DNA of 64,000 bases from assembly GCF_007164725.1 (NCBI RefSeq), contig NZ_AP019697.1, forward strand, positions 974,001 through 1,038,000, given 5' to 3'. The notes beneath the pieces are model-generated. The model ran no database searches and was not told the origin of the DNA. It worked only from the letters and a program-made list of their open reading frames with translations. Positions 17,916 through 27,214 of the stretch are shown piece after piece (position 1 is the stretch's first letter; the number at the start of each line of letters is the position of its first letter). Origin of the DNA: Dialister hominis (lineage in GTDB: Bacteria; Bacillota; Negativicutes; Veillonellales; Dialisteraceae). The translations under genes and the position numbers were made by a program.

Positions 17916-18809
17916 CTATTCAATATTTTGTACTTGTTCTCGAATTTTTTCCAATTCTGTCTTAATCATTATAACACAGTCAATGATATCATTGTCATTC
18001 GTTTTTGAACCCATCGTATTGACTTCCCGGTTAATTTCCTGCAGGAGAAAGTCAAGCTTTTTGCCAACAGGCTTAGTTTCATTAAGTATTTTCTGGAACT
18101 GATCCAAGTGGCTGGAGAATCTGACAACTTCCTCTGTGTAATCGGTTTTATCAGCGAAGATAGCAACCTCTTCCAAAATCCGTCTTTCATCAATTTCCTT
18201 ATTCTGGTCATCAAAGATTTTCTCTATCCTGCTCCTTAAGCGGGTTTCATAACTCTTAATGACATCGTTTTGTCTTGCCACCAGATAATCATGCTTCCCG
18301 CGCAGCCAGTCGATCCTTGACGTCAGATCTTCCTTCAGGTTGCATCCTTCTGTTTCTCTCATACTGACCAGTTCCTGGACAGCTTTTGCTATAGATTCTT
18401 TGAAAAGGGAAGAAACTTCATCATCTGAAATTTCCTTTTTCTCCGCTTTAAGCCACTCATCCTTAAACAGCAAGACATCAGATAAATCAAGAGGGCTCTT
18501 CAACAGCTTTTTATTGTGCGCAACTTTCGATAACACCTTGATATAATTTCCAAGGGCATCCTCATCCACATGAATCAAATTTCCATCAGGGGTTTCAATT
18601 TCCTTAATGGAAACATAGACATTAAACTTGCCACGTGAAGCATTCTCTTTGATAACTTGTCGTGAGATGTTCTCCAGATTATTTTGATTCGAATAATCGC
18701 TTCTGAAATTAATTTCAAGAAAACGGCTGTTTACAGACTTTATTTCCGTAACAATTAGAAGATTATCACTTTTAGCAGTACCTGTGCCAAAGCCGGTCAT
18801 ACTTCTCAT
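17916..18809 (-). CDS. yicC: YicC/YloC-family endoribonuclease
   Basis: 297 residues beginning [10 protein letters not shown], the family signature, with SVNSRFLEI near residue 25 and the conserved C-terminal block [12 protein letters not shown]...[13 protein letters not shown]. Members in E. coli and B. subtilis have been described as endoribonucleases; the role here is inferred. A long central coiled-coil-like charged region is visible. It is the second gene of the dapF-to-coaBC run. Confidence 0.88.
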   Translation of the reverse strand: MRSMTGFGTGTAKSDNLLIVTEIKSVNSRFLEINFRSDYSNQNNLENISRQVIKENASRGKFNVYVSIKEIETPDGNLIHVDEDALGNYIKVLSKVAHNKKLLKSPLDLSDVLLFKDEWLKAEKKEISDDEVSSLFKESIAKAVQELVSMRETEGCNLKEDLTSRIDWLRGKHDYLVARQNDVIKSYETRLRSRIEKIFDDQNKEIDERRILEEVAIFADKTDYTEEVVRFSSHLDQFQKILNETKPVGKKLDFLLQEINREVNTMGSKTNDNDIIDCVIMIKTELEKIREQVQNIE

Positions 18810-18848
18810 AATACAATCTTCCTCCTATGCTCCACTAAACAGCCCGTA

Positions 18849-19685
18849 TTAAAGGCTGATATCCCCTTCAAATACTTTGACTGCCGGTCCCGTCATATAC
18901 ACATGATCCTTGCTGCTGCCTGCCCAGTCAATGTGGAGACTGCCTCCATCAAGATCTACGTCGGCGCTCTTATCGGCAAAACCATTCAAAATAGCTGCTA
19001 CGACAGCTGCACAAGTCCCCGTTCCGCATGCCAGGGTAATCCCGGTGCCTCTTTCCCAAACCCGCATTCTGAAGTGATTCCCGGAAAGTTTTTGAGCGAA
19101 TTCCACATTGGTTTTATTTGGAAAATGTGCATCAATCTCTAATTGATGACCTTCTCCAGGAAGGTCAATCGCATTTACATCATCAACAAAGATAACACAG
19201 TGCGGATTGCCCATAGATACGCAGCTAACCTGATAATGTTTGCCTGTCCCGCCATTAATCAACGGCTTATCTACAACAGTCCCATCCCCAAAACCGAGAA
19301 CAGGAATTTCCTTCGCTGATAAGTGCGGTACGCCCATATCAACGCGGACATTTCCATCATCTAATAATTCAGGGTATAAGATACCTGCTCCGGTTTCTAC
19401 AGATATTTTCTTTTCATTGACCAAGCCCAGTTCGAAAGCCCATTTTGCAAATGCCCGTATGCCATTTCCGCACATTTCTGCTTCCGAACCATCGCTGTTA
19501 AATATGCGCATCTTTAAATCAGCGGCTTCTGAAGGTAGAATAAAAATAACACCATCAGCACCAACTCCGTAATGACGGTCACATATCAATTTGGCCTGAT
19601 CAGAAATCGATTTTATATCAGGATTTTCAGCAGCGTTGATAAACACAAAATCGTTTCCACAAGCCTGCCATTTGGTAAAATGCAT
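18849..19685 (-). CDS. dapF: Diaminopimelate epimerase
   Basis: Converts LL- to meso-diaminopimelate for lysine and peptidoglycan. 278 residues. Both catalytic cysteines are visible: EMCGNGIRAFAKW and LACGTGTCAA. GNPHCVIFV is also conserved. It lies apart from dapB-asd-dapA and heads the yicC-gmk-rpoZ-coaBC run behind its own promoter. Confidence 0.95.
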   Translation of the reverse strand: MHFTKWQACGNDFVFINAAENPDIKSISDQAKLICDRHYGVGADGVIFILPSEAADLKMRIFNSDGSEAEMCGNGIRAFAKWAFELGLVNEKKISVETGAGILYPELLDDGNVRVDMGVPHLSAKEIPVLGFGDGTVVDKPLINGGTGKHYQVSCVSMGNPHCVIFVDDVNAIDLPGEGHQLEIDAHFPNKTNVEFAQKLSGNHFRMRVWERGTGITLACGTGTCAAVVAAILNGFADKSADVDLDGGSLHIDWAGSSKDHVYMTGPAVKVFEGDISL

Positions 19686-19988
19686 AGTGTGCCCTCCAAA
19701 TATATAGTAACTGGATATTCTTGAAATATTTTCAACCAGTTTTGGTGCTCATTTAAAATTGTACCATTATCAGCGAAATATTATCAAGGTTAAAATCCCT
19801 GTTGATTGACTGATAACTCGATATTTCTCTTATTTTGGCCTGTTTTGAAGATGCCTGGGAGAATTTCTCGGAAATTGGATATTAACATACAAGAAATTAT
19901 GGATGACTGATGAATTTCAATGCCAGTTCTCCATCCATGATATACTTGTTCTAACGACTCATTACGATTGACATAGAGGAGGAAAATT
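19686..19988. other. Divergent intergenic region dapF / rqcH
   Basis: About 300 bases with no coding signal. A dapF promoter is clear on the minus strand. The rqcH side has GAGGAGG as SD just before its ATG and a possible -10 TATACT near 19940 with no convincing -35. Confidence 0.6.
19758..19787 (-). promoter_or_regulatory. Promoter for dapF-yicC-remA-gmk-rpoZ-coaBC
   Basis: Minus strand: -35 TTGATA (19782-19787), 18-base spacer, -10 TACAAT (19758-19763). It lies about 70 bases upstream of the dapF start. Confidence 0.6.
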
Positions 19989-21707
19989 ATGCAAATCGAT
20001 AGTAGTACTCTTTATCTATATGTGAAAGGATTGAATAAACTTTTAATTTCCTCACAAATACGTCAGATTCATCAGATAGATCAGAAAATATTCGACCTGG
20101 AACTATTTCGTCCAAATAGTTCTCCCCTGCATTTGATCATTAATCTTCATACCCCGCCTATATTTTATATTTCATCTAAGAATCGGCACCCGCAGTACAT
20201 CGCATCACAAACATTCTGCATGACCCTTAGAAAGTATCTTGAGGGCGCCAGAATTTCATCCATCCGGCAGCTGGATATGGACAGGCTGGTTGCCATATCG
20301 GCAGATCGGATTGAAACAGCCGGAGAAATTATTACAAGGACGTTGTATCTTGAATTAATTCCATCAACGCCAAATCTAATCTTGTCTGAAAATGATATTC
20401 TGATCGATGCCTGTTCAAAAGGGAAAAAATTAAACCGCAGGATCATTCCAGGGGAAAAATATACTCCGCCAGAAAATTCAAACAGATTAAATTTCATGGA
20501 TTTTTCTGAAACAGAATTAATTAACATTCTGACATATTCACAAAATACTGCCGTTTCTCTGAAAGAATGGATCTTTTCATCATTCAATGGCTTTTCAAGG
20601 CCGCTTCTTGATGAACTGCTTTACCGTTCAGGGCTGACAGAATCAACATTGACTTCCAGTTTGAGCGAAGAGGATATAAGAAAATTGGCATGTGAGCTGA
20701 TTTCGATTATTTCAGAACTGAAAGAATCGGACACCCTGCATGTATATCGTGTGAATGGAAAGCCTCTTGTATCCCCCATTCTTCTCACATCTTTGAACGG
20801 GCCTCATGAGGATAAAGATATTGTATCGTGGATGGAATCTTATATGCTGGAAAGCAACAGTACGATTGCTTCCACCTCACAGGAATGCAGAAAACTCCTG
20901 AATTCACTGATAAAGAAAGAAACACGTAAAAAAGAGAAAATTTCTTCTGAATTAGAGGAAACCAATCTTACCGAAACGTATAAATTATGGGGAAACCTGC
21001 TGTCGATTCATTCCAATGAAAAAGTAAATGGCAGAAAATCTCTGACCGTGCCGAATCTTTTTAGCGATCCCGTTTCTGATGTAGACATCCCTCTCGACCC
21101 GCAGCTGTCAATCAATCAGAACAGCCAGATCTATTTCAAGAAATACGCTAAAATGAAAACAAGATTCAAGATAGGTATGGAAAAAGTAAGTGAATGTGAA
21201 AAGCGATTGGAATACCTCCAGGAATTGAAATACTTCCTGGAAGAAGCTAAAACGAAGGATGATATTTTATCTGTTCAGAAGGAATTGAATATATTCTCGG
21301 GCAAAAGGAATCTGCATAAGGAACTCTCCAAGAAGAAAGCTTCAGTCAATGAAGATCATTTTACACAGCTGACTATAGATGGTTTCAAAGTACTCATTGG
21401 CCGCAACAACACACAGAATGATTCGCTTACCTTCCATAAGGCGGCAAAAACCGATTTATGGTTCCATGTAAAGGATCTGCCTGGATCCCATGTTGTTCTA
21501 GTCACCAATGGAGAAACAGTCCCTGAGGATACTATCAATAAAACAGCCTCCATTGCAGCATTCTACAGCAAGGGAAAAGACTCAGGCAAAACAGCTGTCG
21601 ATTATACATACATTAAGTATGTAAAAAGAATGCCTAACAGTACACCGGGCCATGTCATATTTACACACCATAAGACAATCATGGCAGAGCCTAAGGAATT
21701 TAAATAA
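19989..21707 (+). CDS. rqcH: Ribosome quality-control protein RqcH (NFACT/FbpA family)
   Basis: Binds stalled 50S-peptidyl-tRNA and recruits Ala-tRNA to add C-terminal alanine tails that mark nascent chains for degradation. 572 residues: N-terminal NFACT-N domain, a central coiled coil (about 305-460), and the NFACT-R domain with DLWFHVKDLPGSHVVL near residue 490. SD GAGGAGG is strong. It is one of the few plus-strand host genes and was earlier annotated in many genomes as fibronectin-binding protein. Confidence 0.9.
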   Translation: MQIDSSTLYLYVKGLNKLLISSQIRQIHQIDQKIFDLELFRPNSSPLHLIINLHTPPIFYISSKNRHPQYIASQTFCMTLRKYLEGARISSIRQLDMDRLVAISADRIETAGEIITRTLYLELIPSTPNLILSENDILIDACSKGKKLNRRIIPGEKYTPPENSNRLNFMDFSETELINILTYSQNTAVSLKEWIFSSFNGFSRPLLDELLYRSGLTESTLTSSLSEEDIRKLACELISIISELKESDTLHVYRVNGKPLVSPILLTSLNGPHEDKDIVSWMESYMLESNSTIASTSQECRKLLNSLIKKETRKKEKISSELEETNLTETYKLWGNLLSIHSNEKVNGRKSLTVPNLFSDPVSDVDIPLDPQLSINQNSQIYFKKYAKMKTRFKIGMEKVSECEKRLEYLQELKYFLEEAKTKDDILSVQKELNIFSGKRNLHKELSKKKASVNEDHFTQLTIDGFKVLIGRNNTQNDSLTFHKAAKTDLWFHVKDLPGSHVVLVTNGETVPEDTINKTASIAAFYSKGKDSGKTAVDYTYIKYVKRMPNSTPGHVIFTHHKTIMAEPKEFK

Positions 21708-21941
21708 AAGCTGATATTTTCAGCCCCGGAAGGGGATGTGACAAAATCCGATAAAACGCTATTTTCCCTTTTCTCGAACGAAGTTCGGTTTAAGGGTGTT
21801 TGAGCTCGCCCCGTAGGGGGAGCTGGCGACGGAGTCGCCTGAGGAGGTTCATCTCTTCGAGCGAAGCGAGGTTTTTAGGTGTTCATATAAAATCAATACA
21901 CATCGATGCTGGATAATCCTATAATGAAATTTTGGGTTATA
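21708..21941. repeat. Structured repeat with four GNA-triloop micro-hairpins
   Basis: Non-coding DNA between rqcH and the IS1249-type element. At 21730-21746 is a copy of an IS1182-like end (GGGGATGTGACAAAAT). Then four small perfect palindromes follow: 21775-21787 (CGAAC-GAA-GTTCG), 21803-21824 (AGCTC/CCCC-GTA-GGGG/GAGCT with one bulged G), 21825-21839 (GGCGAC-GGA-GTCGCC) and 21855-21867 (contains GCGAAGC). Three loops are GNA triplets closed by C-G. A further stem CCTATAA/TTATAGG spans 21918-21943. No protein is encoded. Confidence 0.7.
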
Positions 21942-23188
21942 GGACAAAACGTGTTGGTAATTAATCCCAGCCATGGCTGGGATTAAATCCAGAATTATGT
22001 AATTCGTCCCACATTATGGCATCACCCCAAGCTGGGATTGAATCTGCCAGTCTTTGTTGTGAGCTTATGCTATTATAGATAGTAGAAATGCTTTTATCGG
22101 TCGGCATAACCTTGAGTATTTCTGAGAGTGAAAGCGGTTTCGGTGAGTGCATGTAACACCACCAGAAAACCGCTTTTATTCGTCTTTCAACGGATAATCC
22201 ACGATGGTTTCTGAGCATCGCTCGAAGCTGTGCATTTACACCGCCCTCTATGAGATTATTTGTCGCCGGATAAGGACTTGGGAATTCATCAGCCTCTTTC
22301 AGATAGGTGAAAAGATTCCCGGATTTTATCAGACTAATGAGCGATGTTTTTGCCTTTATAAGGCGTTCGTGGGTGTGTCGCATTACGCCTCTATCGTCCA
22401 TTGTCATTTCTTTTAGAAATTCCTTATGCTTCATTGTCCAAGATTCAAATCGGCTTACCCATTTTTCTGCTTTTTTAAGAGTTTTTATCTCCAACAAATC
22501 CCTGGCAAGCATATACAGCTGGGCACCGGCAAGGGTTCTTGGACGAGTCGTTGTGTAACGTCGTATCTGGCAAAATACATGAAATATGCAGCGCTGCAGT
22601 CTGGCATTTGGCCAGACTTTTTTTAATGCCTTTTGGAAACCCGGACCACCGTCAGAAACGACTATACGTGGTTCAGCAATACGACTCATTAGGGCTTCCC
22701 AGGCAAAAGCACGTTCATATCTACATAAATACCATCCTAATACATGATGCTCATCACAACAGATCAGAATGCAGGCTTTTCTGGCAAGATAAATGCCATC
22801 AACATATACAGTTTCCCTCGGCTCTTCAATCTTCGGCGGCATGGCCCAGATATCCCAAAATTTTGCTGTTTTTCTTCGGAAATTACGCCCTTCACCTGTC
22901 ATATCCTTCTGTGTATCCTTGCTGAATAACCAATCAAGAAACATACTGAAATCCTTCGCATCACGATTAATAGGAAGAGTAAATACATTCCCACATTCTC
23001 GGCACTTCCAGCGTTGTGTTCCTGCCCGTGTTTTTCCATATTTGTAGCAGGTAAAACCACAATAACGACATCTAACTTCTTTCATAAAATAACCTCCTAG
23101 AAAATAATTCATTTCCTGGGAAAGATAAAATACCATTTTAGCCCGTATTTACAAGGTGTCTGAGACTTTTTACCAACACGTTTTGTCC
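21942..23188 (-). mobile_element. IS1249-type (IS256-related) insertion sequence
   Basis: An 18-bp perfect terminal inverted repeat (GGACAAAACGTGTTGGTA at 21942-21959 and its complement at 23171-23188) encloses one transposase gene. A second, imperfect copy of the right end occurs at 23261-23293 and matches the left end over about 30 bases including flank, so the true right boundary is uncertain. No target duplication is visible at either boundary. Confidence 0.8.
21961..23085 (-). CDS. Transposase, IS1249 group
   Basis: DDE transposase of a mobile element. About 374 residues from an ATG with AGGAGG upstream; an in-frame start at 23136 has no SD. An N-terminal zinc ribbon (CRYCG ... CRECG) is followed by a MULE-like catalytic core with Asp in VYVDGIYL, Asp in VVSDGGPGF and Glu in NLIEGGVN. 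Apparently intact. Assignment to the IS1249 group is by the zinc ribbon plus core pattern and is less certain than the transposase call. Confidence 0.85.
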   Translation of the reverse strand: MKEVRCRYCGFTCYKYGKTRAGTQRWKCRECGNVFTLPINRDAKDFSMFLDWLFSKDTQKDMTGEGRNFRRKTAKFWDIWAMPPKIEEPRETVYVDGIYLARKACILICCDEHHVLGWYLCRYERAFAWEALMSRIAEPRIVVSDGGPGFQKALKKVWPNARLQRCIFHVFCQIRRYTTTRPRTLAGAQLYMLARDLLEIKTLKKAEKWVSRFESWTMKHKEFLKEMTMDDRGVMRHTHERLIKAKTSLISLIKSGNLFTYLKEADEFPSPYPATNNLIEGGVNAQLRAMLRNHRGLSVERRIKAVFWWCYMHSPKPLSLSEILKVMPTDKSISTIYNSISSQQRLADSIPAWGDAIMWDELHNSGFNPSHGWD

Positions 23189-23300
23189 ACCCTTTAAGAA
23201 TCACTGAAAATCTTAAAATGCCGATGGAGCCCGATAAATACGGGTTTCATCGGCATTAAAACCAACACGAAATGTCCTATAAGCCGAAATTTTCTAATAG

Positions 23301-23350
23301 AAAAAGGGGCTGTGGCGAAATGGTTACACATTTTGTCACAGCCCCTTTTT
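23301..23350. repeat. IS1182-end-like palindrome, copy 1
   Basis: A roughly 50-base near-perfect palindrome: AAAAAGGGGCTGTGGCGAAATG, a six-base loop, then its near complement ending GCCCCTTTTT. It can terminate transcription on either strand. The arms match the terminal repeat of the IS1182 element at 45.4-47.2 kb. Confidence 0.8.
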
Positions 23351-23424
23351 TATTTCCCCCACCACATGCAATTTCCAATTTCCGGCATGGCAACTTGAAA
23401 TTTTAAAGTATTTCCCTCAGAAAT

Positions 23425-23453
23425 TTTTAACTGAATTCGTTGAATGCTAGAAT
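23425..23453 (+). promoter_or_regulatory. Putative extended -10 promoter for the P-type ATPase
   Basis: TGCTAGAAT (-10 TAGAAT at 23448-23453 with TG extension) and a weak TTTTAA -35 region 17 bases upstream. Transcription would begin near 23460, which favours the GTG start at 23485 over earlier in-frame starts. Confidence 0.45.
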
Positions 23454-23484
23454 GAGTTTAAAGAAATATACGGAGGTGTCAAAA

Positions 23485-26187
23485 GTGAACGATACTGAGA
23501 ATAAAGAAAAAAATAGTCTTGAATTCCCATCAAAAAATAATCACTTGCCTAATGCTGATAAAGATTCCAAAGATTTGCCGCATGGCAAAATGCATATTCA
23601 CTCTGCTGAAGAAATGCGCCCTTACATTGAGGATGCGGAAAGCGTTAAAAGAAGCTCTTCAGATATAGTAAAAGATGAGAGGCGTATTTTTGGACATTTC
23701 CATAACAGCAGCCTGCCAGCGGATGCCCATAATCCCAAAGGCATCTCTTTTATGACAAATGAAGAGTGCGATTACTGCGGCAAAGAGCTGGATCAATGTC
23801 ATTGCGATCTTTTAGACAAGAATCTTTCCAAGCTGGAATACCACTTGAATGGATTGGATTGTATGGAATGTGCAGCCATTATCGAAGGAAAAATACGGCA
23901 GCTTCCCTTGATCCTTTATGCAGCCGTTTGTTTTAGAGATAAGGATCTCTACCTGATTGCAAAGGCACCTGAAGATATCATTTACCCGCAGTTAGAGAAA
24001 GTATGTGCAAGTGTAGATGAAAATATTAAAATCATGAGACACTCAAATCCTGGTAAAACATCTTATAAGACCAAGACGTACGAAATGCCCACATTAGATT
24101 GTGCTGCATGTGCTCTCAAATTGGAGAAATTAATCAATAAACAGCCTGATGTTATTTCGGCTTCTATCTCTTACGCAACCAAGACGCTTAAATTGACAGC
24201 GGAAGATCCGGACTCCCTGATTCCTGAATTAACAGAAAAATGCAACGAAATCGAATCTCCTACAGTGATTCAAAAGCCGCATGCCAAGCTTGAGGAGAAT
24301 AGTTCCCATGGAATCCTTGACTGGATCAAGCAGGATAAAGTACAGCTTGGAATAGGCGGAATCATTTTCGGAGCAGGCATGATCCTGAATTACAACCTGA
24401 TCAATCTTCCTGTACCTCAGGGAATCATTGACATTCTGTTTGTTATTTCTTACATCATTCTTGGCGGTGAAGTACTGCTTAATGCGGTAAAAAATATCAT
24501 GCACGGAGAATTTTTCGATGAAACATTTTTGATGTCGATAGCAACTTTGGGCGCCTTCGCCATTCATGAGTTCCCTGAAGCAGTAGGTGTTATGTTCTTC
24601 TACCGCATTGGCGAATACTTCATGGATCTTGCTACCGATCAAAGCCGTGAACAGATTATGGAAGCAGTCGATTTAAGACCGCAGATGGTAAACTTGATTT
24701 CTTCTGAGAATAATGTAACGGAGATTCCTGCTGAGGATGCCAAAGTCGGAGATTATCTCCTGATCCGCCCGGGCGACCGTATACCGCTCGACGGCATCGT
24801 AGTCAAGGGAGACTCCCAGATTGATACGTCTGCCATTACCGGGGAATCTGTTCCAGTCACGGTTCATGTGGGAGATTCATTGGATTCAGGCTGCATAAAC
24901 ATGACTGAAACCGTCGTTTTGAAAGTAGAAAAGATACTGTCAGAATCCATGGTAAGCAAGATCCTGAATTCCGTTGAAAATGCAGTCGCCAATAAGCCTA
25001 AACTGGATAAATTCATAACCAGGTTCTCCAAGGTTTACACCCCTATCGTCGTTGTCATTGCATTAATAACAGCGGTTGTTCCCCCGTTATTATTCAATCA
25101 TCCCTGGTACCCGTACATTTATACAGCCCTGACATTCCTTGTTATCAGCTGCCCGTGCGCGATTGTAATATCCATTCCACTTTCCTTCTTCTCAGGAATA
25201 GGTGCTGCTTCAAGAGAAGGCATCCTTTTTAAAGGCGGCACGAGTATCGAAAGCCTTTCTACAGCCAAAGTTGCTGCACTGGACAAAACAGGCACAGTAA
25301 CAGAAGGATCCTTTAAAGTCAGAAAAGTATTAACTGTACCTGATATTTCCAGAAATGAATTGCTGTCATTAGCTGCAAGTGCAGAATCATATTCTACACA
25401 CCCGATAGCCCGCTCCATCGTAACTGCAACCGATCTAGACGAAAACCCGCTTGATCAGGTTGATTCCATACAGGAAATCAGCGGATCGGGAATCATCGCA
25501 TCTATCAAAGGTGATAAAGTCTATGTCGGGAATCATCTTTTACTGGAAACATCCGGAATTGATATTCCGTCAAAATTTAGTACTTTAGAAACCGCAGGGC
25601 CGGAAATCTTTATTGCAAAGAACAATAAGTTCTTAGGCAGGATCGTTGTATCTGATGAGCTAAAAGAAGATGCAAAAGAAGGCATCAGGGAACTTAAGGA
25701 CTTAGGAATTACCCCGGTCATGCTGACTGGCGACAACAAGGAAGCCTCCCAGTTTATGGCAGATAAGGCAGGAATTTCTGAAGTATATGCACAGCTCAAA
25801 CCGACTGATAAATTCGAAATCATGAAAACGCTTCGTGCAAAATTCGGGCCGGTTTTATATGTCGGTGACGGGATCAATGATGCCCCGGTCCTTGCAGGAT
25901 CCGATGTAGGTGCGGCTATGGGCAGTGGTTCTGATTCTGCAATAGAAGCTGCCGATCTCGTGTTCCTTAATTCGTCTGTAGAAGCGATTCCAAAATCAGT
26001 CAAGATTGCCAGAAAAGTACTGCGTACAGCAAAAGAAAATATTACCTTTGCTATTCTGGTTAAAGTGCTTGTACTTGTAATGGGCCTTCTGGGATATGCA
26101 AATATGTGGTTTGCGGTATTTGCAGATACCGGTGTAACAATCATCTGTGTCCTTTACTCCATCCGTCTTCTCAAGATTAAATTCTAA
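23485..26187 (+). CDS. Heavy-metal P1B-type ATPase, Zn/Cd/Pb class
   Basis: Exports soft divalent metals across the cytoplasmic membrane using ATP. I start at GTG 23485 because GGAGG lies eight bases upstream (900 residues). Order: a His-rich leader, a Cys cluster (CDYC near 95 and CHC near 105), two HMA domains (CMEC near 126, CAAC near 206), eight predicted membrane helices, phosphatase TGES, CPC metal site (556-558), phosphorylation DKTGT (600-604), GDGINDAP and a final ADTG helix as in ZntA/CadA. The long metal-ligand-rich N-terminus exceeds the family norm. IS1182-like palindromes lie on both sides. Confidence 0.9.
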   Translation: MNDTENKEKNSLEFPSKNNHLPNADKDSKDLPHGKMHIHSAEEMRPYIEDAESVKRSSSDIVKDERRIFGHFHNSSLPADAHNPKGISFMTNEECDYCGKELDQCHCDLLDKNLSKLEYHLNGLDCMECAAIIEGKIRQLPLILYAAVCFRDKDLYLIAKAPEDIIYPQLEKVCASVDENIKIMRHSNPGKTSYKTKTYEMPTLDCAACALKLEKLINKQPDVISASISYATKTLKLTAEDPDSLIPELTEKCNEIESPTVIQKPHAKLEENSSHGILDWIKQDKVQLGIGGIIFGAGMILNYNLINLPVPQGIIDILFVISYIILGGEVLLNAVKNIMHGEFFDETFLMSIATLGAFAIHEFPEAVGVMFFYRIGEYFMDLATDQSREQIMEAVDLRPQMVNLISSENNVTEIPAEDAKVGDYLLIRPGDRIPLDGIVVKGDSQIDTSAITGESVPVTVHVGDSLDSGCINMTETVVLKVEKILSESMVSKILNSVENAVANKPKLDKFITRFSKVYTPIVVVIALITAVVPPLLFNHPWYPYIYTALTFLVISCPCAIVISIPLSFFSGIGAASREGILFKGGTSIESLSTAKVAALDKTGTVTEGSFKVRKVLTVPDISRNELLSLAASAESYSTHPIARSIVTATDLDENPLDQVDSIQEISGSGIIASIKGDKVYVGNHLLLETSGIDIPSKFSTLETAGPEIFIAKNNKFLGRIVVSDELKEDAKEGIRELKDLGITPVMLTGDNKEASQFMADKAGISEVYAQLKPTDKFEIMKTLRAKFGPVLYVGDGINDAPVLAGSDVGAAMGSGSDSAIEAADLVFLNSSVEAIPKSVKIARKVLRTAKENITFAILVKVLVLVMGLLGYANMWFAVFADTGVTIICVLYSIRLLKIKF

Positions 26188-26201
26188 AAATAAAAGAGGC
26201 T

Positions 26202-26238
26202 GTGGCAAAATGTGTAATCATTTTGCCACAGCCTTTTT
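26202..26238. repeat. IS1182-end-like palindrome, copy 2; shared terminator
   Basis: Hairpin AGGCTGTGGCAAAATG / CATTTTGCCACAGCCT with a six-base loop and T-run. It lies between the convergent P-type ATPase and dapA genes and probably ends both transcripts. Confidence 0.85.
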
Positions 26239-26250
26239 ATTTCAATTTAC

Positions 26251-27159
26251 TCAGCAGGAGATTCCATAATCGTTGAGCATTTCTCTGACATGTTCACGTT
26301 CACTGTCAGATGGTTCTGCAATCGGAAGTCTGAAATGTCCGCCAGGAAGTCCGATGAGATTAACTGCAGTTTTTACCGGAATCGGACTAGCGATAAAGAA
26401 CATTCCTTTCATAATCGGATACATCTTAATATGAAGCTGCAGTGCATCCTGTAAACGTCCTTCTTCAAAAGCTTTAACCATCGCAAGGAGGTCGTCCCCA
26501 ATAACATGGCTTGCCACGGAAATAACGCCTACCCCGCCTCCAGCAAGAATGGGAAGCGTAAAGGAATCATCCCCGCTGTAAATCATGAAATCATCCGGAA
26601 GCAGTGTCTTTTCCTTTGTAACCTGATCCCAGTTGCCGGCTGCATCTTTAATACCAACAACATTCGGGCATTCATCAACAATTCTCTTGATTGTTTCAGG
26701 AAGGATGGATACACCGGTGCGTCCGGGAACATTATAAATGATAATTGGAAGATCAACAGATTTGGCAATAGCAGCAAAATGTTCATACATTCCCTGCTGA
26801 TTGGGTTTTACATAGAACGGAACAATGACAAGGCCGCTGTCGATACCTGTTTCTACAGCCTTCTTTGCAAAAGCGATGGATTCCGTAGTGCTGATTCCGC
26901 CAAGATTGCCCATGACAGGAACCTTTTTGCCGGAAGCATTGCGGCCTACTGCATTGACAACTGCAGCGTACAGTTTAAGCTTTTCATCGGCAGTCATGGT
27001 AGCCCCTTCACCGGTGGTACCACCAACCAGAATTCCTTCGGAGCCATGTTCTACCAAGTGTTTTGCAAGTGTCACGGCACCTTCATAATCGACTTCACCA
27101 TCAGCGGTAAATGGTGTGATCATTGCAGTTATAACACGCCCAAATTTTGCATTAGCCAT
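26251..27159 (-). CDS. dapA: 4-hydroxy-tetrahydrodipicolinate synthase
   Basis: Condenses aspartate semialdehyde with pyruvate, the committed step to lysine and diaminopimelate. 302-residue TIM barrel. Visible: GGTTGEGATM (substrate Thr-Thr), IIYNVPGRTG with the catalytic Tyr, and the Schiff-base Lys in VVGIKDAAGN. ATG with AAGGAG. It follows asd in the dapB-asd-dapA operon. Confidence 0.95.
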   Translation of the reverse strand: MANAKFGRVITAMITPFTADGEVDYEGAVTLAKHLVEHGSEGILVGGTTGEGATMTADEKLKLYAAVVNAVGRNASGKKVPVMGNLGGISTTESIAFAKKAVETGIDSGLVIVPFYVKPNQQGMYEHFAAIAKSVDLPIIIYNVPGRTGVSILPETIKRIVDECPNVVGIKDAAGNWDQVTKEKTLLPDDFMIYSGDDSFTLPILAGGGVGVISVASHVIGDDLLAMVKAFEEGRLQDALQLHIKMYPIMKGMFFIASPIPVKTAVNLIGLPGGHFRLPIAEPSDSEREHVREMLNDYGISC

Positions 27160-27214
27160 TTTTTACTCCTTAGTTTTAATATCCTTTTAGTCAAAAGACA
27201 CACTTAAAGCAATT

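Larger units (their letters stand above)
23189..23484. other. Intergenic region between IS1249-type element and P-type ATPase
   Basis: Holds a strong hairpin (23217-23257, ten perfect pairs AATGCCGATG/CATCGGCATT plus an inner CCCG/CGGG), which on the minus strand is followed by a T-rich run and would block transcription toward the transposase. It also holds a second IS end (23261-23293), an IS1182-related palindrome (23301-23350) and the ATPase promoter. No gene is seen. Confidence 0.7.

Noticed and set aside
23440-23484. Upstream starts (TTG 23440 or ATG 23452) for the P-type ATPase
   Set aside because: They have no SD and lie at or before the predicted transcription start, while GTG 23485 has GGAGG at ideal spacing.
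26506-27207. A 233-residue plus-strand open frame opposite dapA
   Set aside because: Shadow of dapA on the other strand, ending in the dapA leader; no independent support.
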